Shown here: piece after piece, positions 20,889-22,420 of the stretch
Numbering within the stretch: the first letter of the stretch is position 1
Layout of the letters: every line of letters begins with the position of its first letter
From: Bacillota bacterium
GTDB lineage: Bacteria; Bacillota; Clostridia; Christensenellales; Aristaeellaceae
Assembly: GCA_023392515.1 (NCBI GenBank)
Contig: JAEVYX010000134.1
Location: forward strand, 1 to 22,420
DNA: 22,420 nucleotides
Direction: 5' to 3'
Notes under the pieces: model-generated
Told to the model about the DNA's origin: nothing
The model's database searches: none
The model's input: only the letters and a program-made list of their open reading frames with translations
Program-made: the position numbers and the translations under genes

Positions 20889-22420
20889 ATGAGGAAGCAT
20901 TTTTTGCTACCATGTCTTTTTGCTTTGATGATACTGCTGCTCCTGCCAGCGGCATCCCTGGCCGCAACGATTACCGTCAGCACAAAAGCCGATCTTTTAT
21001 CGTTTGCCAGCCGTGTAAACAGCGGCGACCCCTGCACCGGTGATGTGTATGAATTGACGGCGGATATTGATATTGGTGGTACATGGACACCAATAGGATA
21101 TAATGATACTGTATTTAATGGCACTTTTGACGGAAAAGGGCATAAGGTGACTGGCTATACTATTAGCGGTTATGCCAAGGCTGGGTTTTTTATTCAAATT
21201 GGCTCCTCAGGCATTGTAAAAAACACAGCCTTTGAAGGATCCGTAACAGGTACCGGTTCGGGTTTATCAACTGATCCTGTAGGAGGTATAGTTTCCTGGA
21301 ACGATGGAGCGATTTTTAACTGTTCCTTCAGTGGAAGTGTGAGTAACGGATATAATTGCGGCGGTTTGGTGGGCAATAACTACGGCCCCATAAAAAACTG
21401 TTATAACAAGAGTACAGTCAGCACTAATGTATCTGGGGGGGTAAATGGCGGTATAGTAGGGCTGTCCTCCGGCGGCAGTTCACTTATTGAAAATTGTTAC
21501 AGTGCCGGTGCGTTTGCACAGGGAGACTCCGGCGGAATAGTTGGGGACTTCAACAGCGGCAGTATTAAAAATTGTTATTGGTTTATAGGTAGCTGCACGC
21601 AGCCAATCGCTTACAACGAACAAAACTTGTCCTATACAAATGTTTATTCCTTTGACAATTCCGGAATTAGCAGCTTGATTAATGTACTCAATACTTATGC
21701 AGCAAGCAATCCCGATTTAAAATCATGGACTTCCGGTACAGGCGGATATGCGTATCCGATGCTATCTTATACCACATACACGATTTCGCTAAACCCAGCT
21801 TCCAAGGCCTTTGGAAGTGTGACATCAGATTACACAACCGCGCCAGATGTTGAAACGATTACGATTACAAACACCGGCAACGGAGAGGTGACTATTCCTT
21901 CAAAGCCTGCTGCAACAAATTATCAGATTGTGGGCACTTTCCCGATGAATATTGCAGCAGGCGGTACAGGCGCCTTTACCATTCAGCCAAAAACAGAGCT
22001 GCTTGTCGGAACATATAATGAAACCATCACGGTATCTACGAGTCAAGGCACCAGTGCATCTTTGAGCGTTAGCTTTGCAGTTACACCGGCCGTTATTGCA
22101 TCTGCCAGCGTCAGCGGCATCACGGTGCCTGCGGCCGGGGCTGATCCCGCTTTGTATACAAGCCTTTCAACAGGGGGGGTAAGCTATACTGTAACCGGCC
22201 TTGCCTGGCAAAATGAAAACGGCTCCTCCGCTTCCCTTATCAACGGCAAATTTAAGGCAGACACAATCTATCAAGCGGTCATCGAATTGACGGCAGCAGC
22301 CGGGTATAAGTTTCCAGCCGGAGGCCTGACCCCGTCAACAGACGCCGGAACGGTTGGATTAGTCTCAGTCAGCGGCGGAGACGTGCAAGGTAATAAGCTG
22401 ACAATTCCTGTTACCTTTGC
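20889..22420 (+). CDS. Secreted GLUG-repeat surface protein (partial, C-terminus outside window)
   Basis: Open from ATG 20889 to the window end (510 codons and 2 bases, no stop). Signal peptide MRKHFLLPCLFALMILLLLPAASLAA. An in-frame ATG at 20871 would add six residues but has no ribosome binding site; 20889 has AAAGGG nine bases upstream. After ITVSTKADLLSFASRVNSG and ELTADIDIGG-TWTPIG (a common lead-in to GLUG domains) come four GLUG-type repeats: GGIVSWNDGAIFNCSFSGSV, GGLVGNNYGPIKNCYNKSTV, GGIVGLSSGG...IENCYSAGAF and GGIVGDFNSGSIKNCYW. Next is an immunoglobulin-like domain (ITITNTGNGEVTIP...VGTYNETITVSTSQG) and the start of a repeat module (SASVSGITVPAAGADPALY). Such proteins are usually cell-surface adhesins or S-layer-associated; anchoring would be at the unseen C-terminus. 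Confidence 0.88.
   Translation, partial: MRKHFLLPCLFALMILLLLPAASLAATITVSTKADLLSFASRVNSGDPCTGDVYELTADIDIGGTWTPIGYNDTVFNGTFDGKGHKVTGYTISGYAKAGFFIQIGSSGIVKNTAFEGSVTGTGSGLSTDPVGGIVSWNDGAIFNCSFSGSVSNGYNCGGLVGNNYGPIKNCYNKSTVSTNVSGGVNGGIVGLSSGGSSLIENCYSAGAFAQGDSGGIVGDFNSGSIKNCYWFIGSCTQPIAYNEQNLSYTNVYSFDNSGISSLINVLNTYAASNPDLKSWTSGTGGYAYPMLSYTTYTISLNPASKAFGSVTSDYTTAPDVETITITNTGNGEVTIPSKPAATNYQIVGTFPMNIAAGGTGAFTIQPKTELLVGTYNETITVSTSQGTSASLSVSFAVTPAVIASASVSGITVPAAGADPALYTSLSTGGVSYTVTGLAWQNENGSSASLINGKFKADTIYQAVIELTAAAGYKFPAGGLTPSTDAGTVGLVSVSGGDVQGNKLTIPVTF

Noticed and set aside
1..22420. tRNA, rRNA, insertion sequences or prophage genes
   Set aside because: No cloverleaf, rRNA stretch, transposase, integrase or phage structural gene was recognised on either strand.

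Overview
The window looks like a chromosomal segment of a mid-GC, Gram-positive-type bacterium, most likely Bacillota, class Clostridia. The reasons are the secA-prfB gene pair, AGGAGG-type ribosome binding sites, sigma-A-like promoters with 17-18 bp spacers, a SEC-C zinc tail on SecA, a TIGR01906/DUF1461 membrane protein, a short XRE regulator paired with a DUF2178-like membrane protein, and an MpsC/DUF2294 protein. Genus-level placement is not possible from sequence reading alone. All three stop codons are used as stops, so the genetic code looks standard.

Layout. 1-2631 (minus): a NitT/TauT-type ABC importer (ATPase, permease, start of the substrate-binding protein). A leader with a strong intrinsic-terminator hairpin precedes it, and an MpsC-family gene lies upstream. 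2875-3813 (plus): an AEC-family transporter with its own promoter. 3834-4456 (minus): XRE regulator plus membrane protein, with a palindromic operator over the promoter. 4609-10300 (minus): secA, prfB (programmed frameshift), a DUF1461 membrane protein and tsaD. 10490-10984 (minus): an unrecognised 164-residue protein. 10985-11438: probable replication origin and dnaA promoter region. 11439-14094 (plus): dnaA and an M16-family peptidase-like protein. 14124-15308 (minus): an iron-containing alcohol dehydrogenase. 15583-22420 is dominated by exported proteins: a SurA/PpiC-like foldase, a ZnuA-like metal-binding protein, a serpin (minus), an unknown secreted protein, and a GLUG-repeat surface protein cut by the window end.

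How it fits together. From about 4.2 to 11.0 kb every gene is on the minus strand, and from 11.4 to 14.1 kb every gene is on the plus strand. The switch falls on a cluster of DnaA boxes beside an AT-rich tract. This is what a bidirectional origin with leading-strand genes would look like. The gene order is unusual: dnaA is followed by an M16 protein rather than dnaN, and is preceded by an unknown gene and secA rather than rpmH/rnpA.

Most notable points: (1) the prfB frameshift site reads CTT TAA C rather than the usual CTT TGA C, so both RF1 and RF2 should recognise the stop; (2) about 240 bp of back-to-back perfect hairpins lies between the znuA-like and serpin genes; (3) terminator-like hairpins sit in the dnaA leader and in the ABC-operon leader; (4) the M16 protein has HLLEH but Gln where the third zinc ligand (Glu) is expected; (5) an 18-bp perfect palindrome overlies the XRE promoter and argues for a TTG start.
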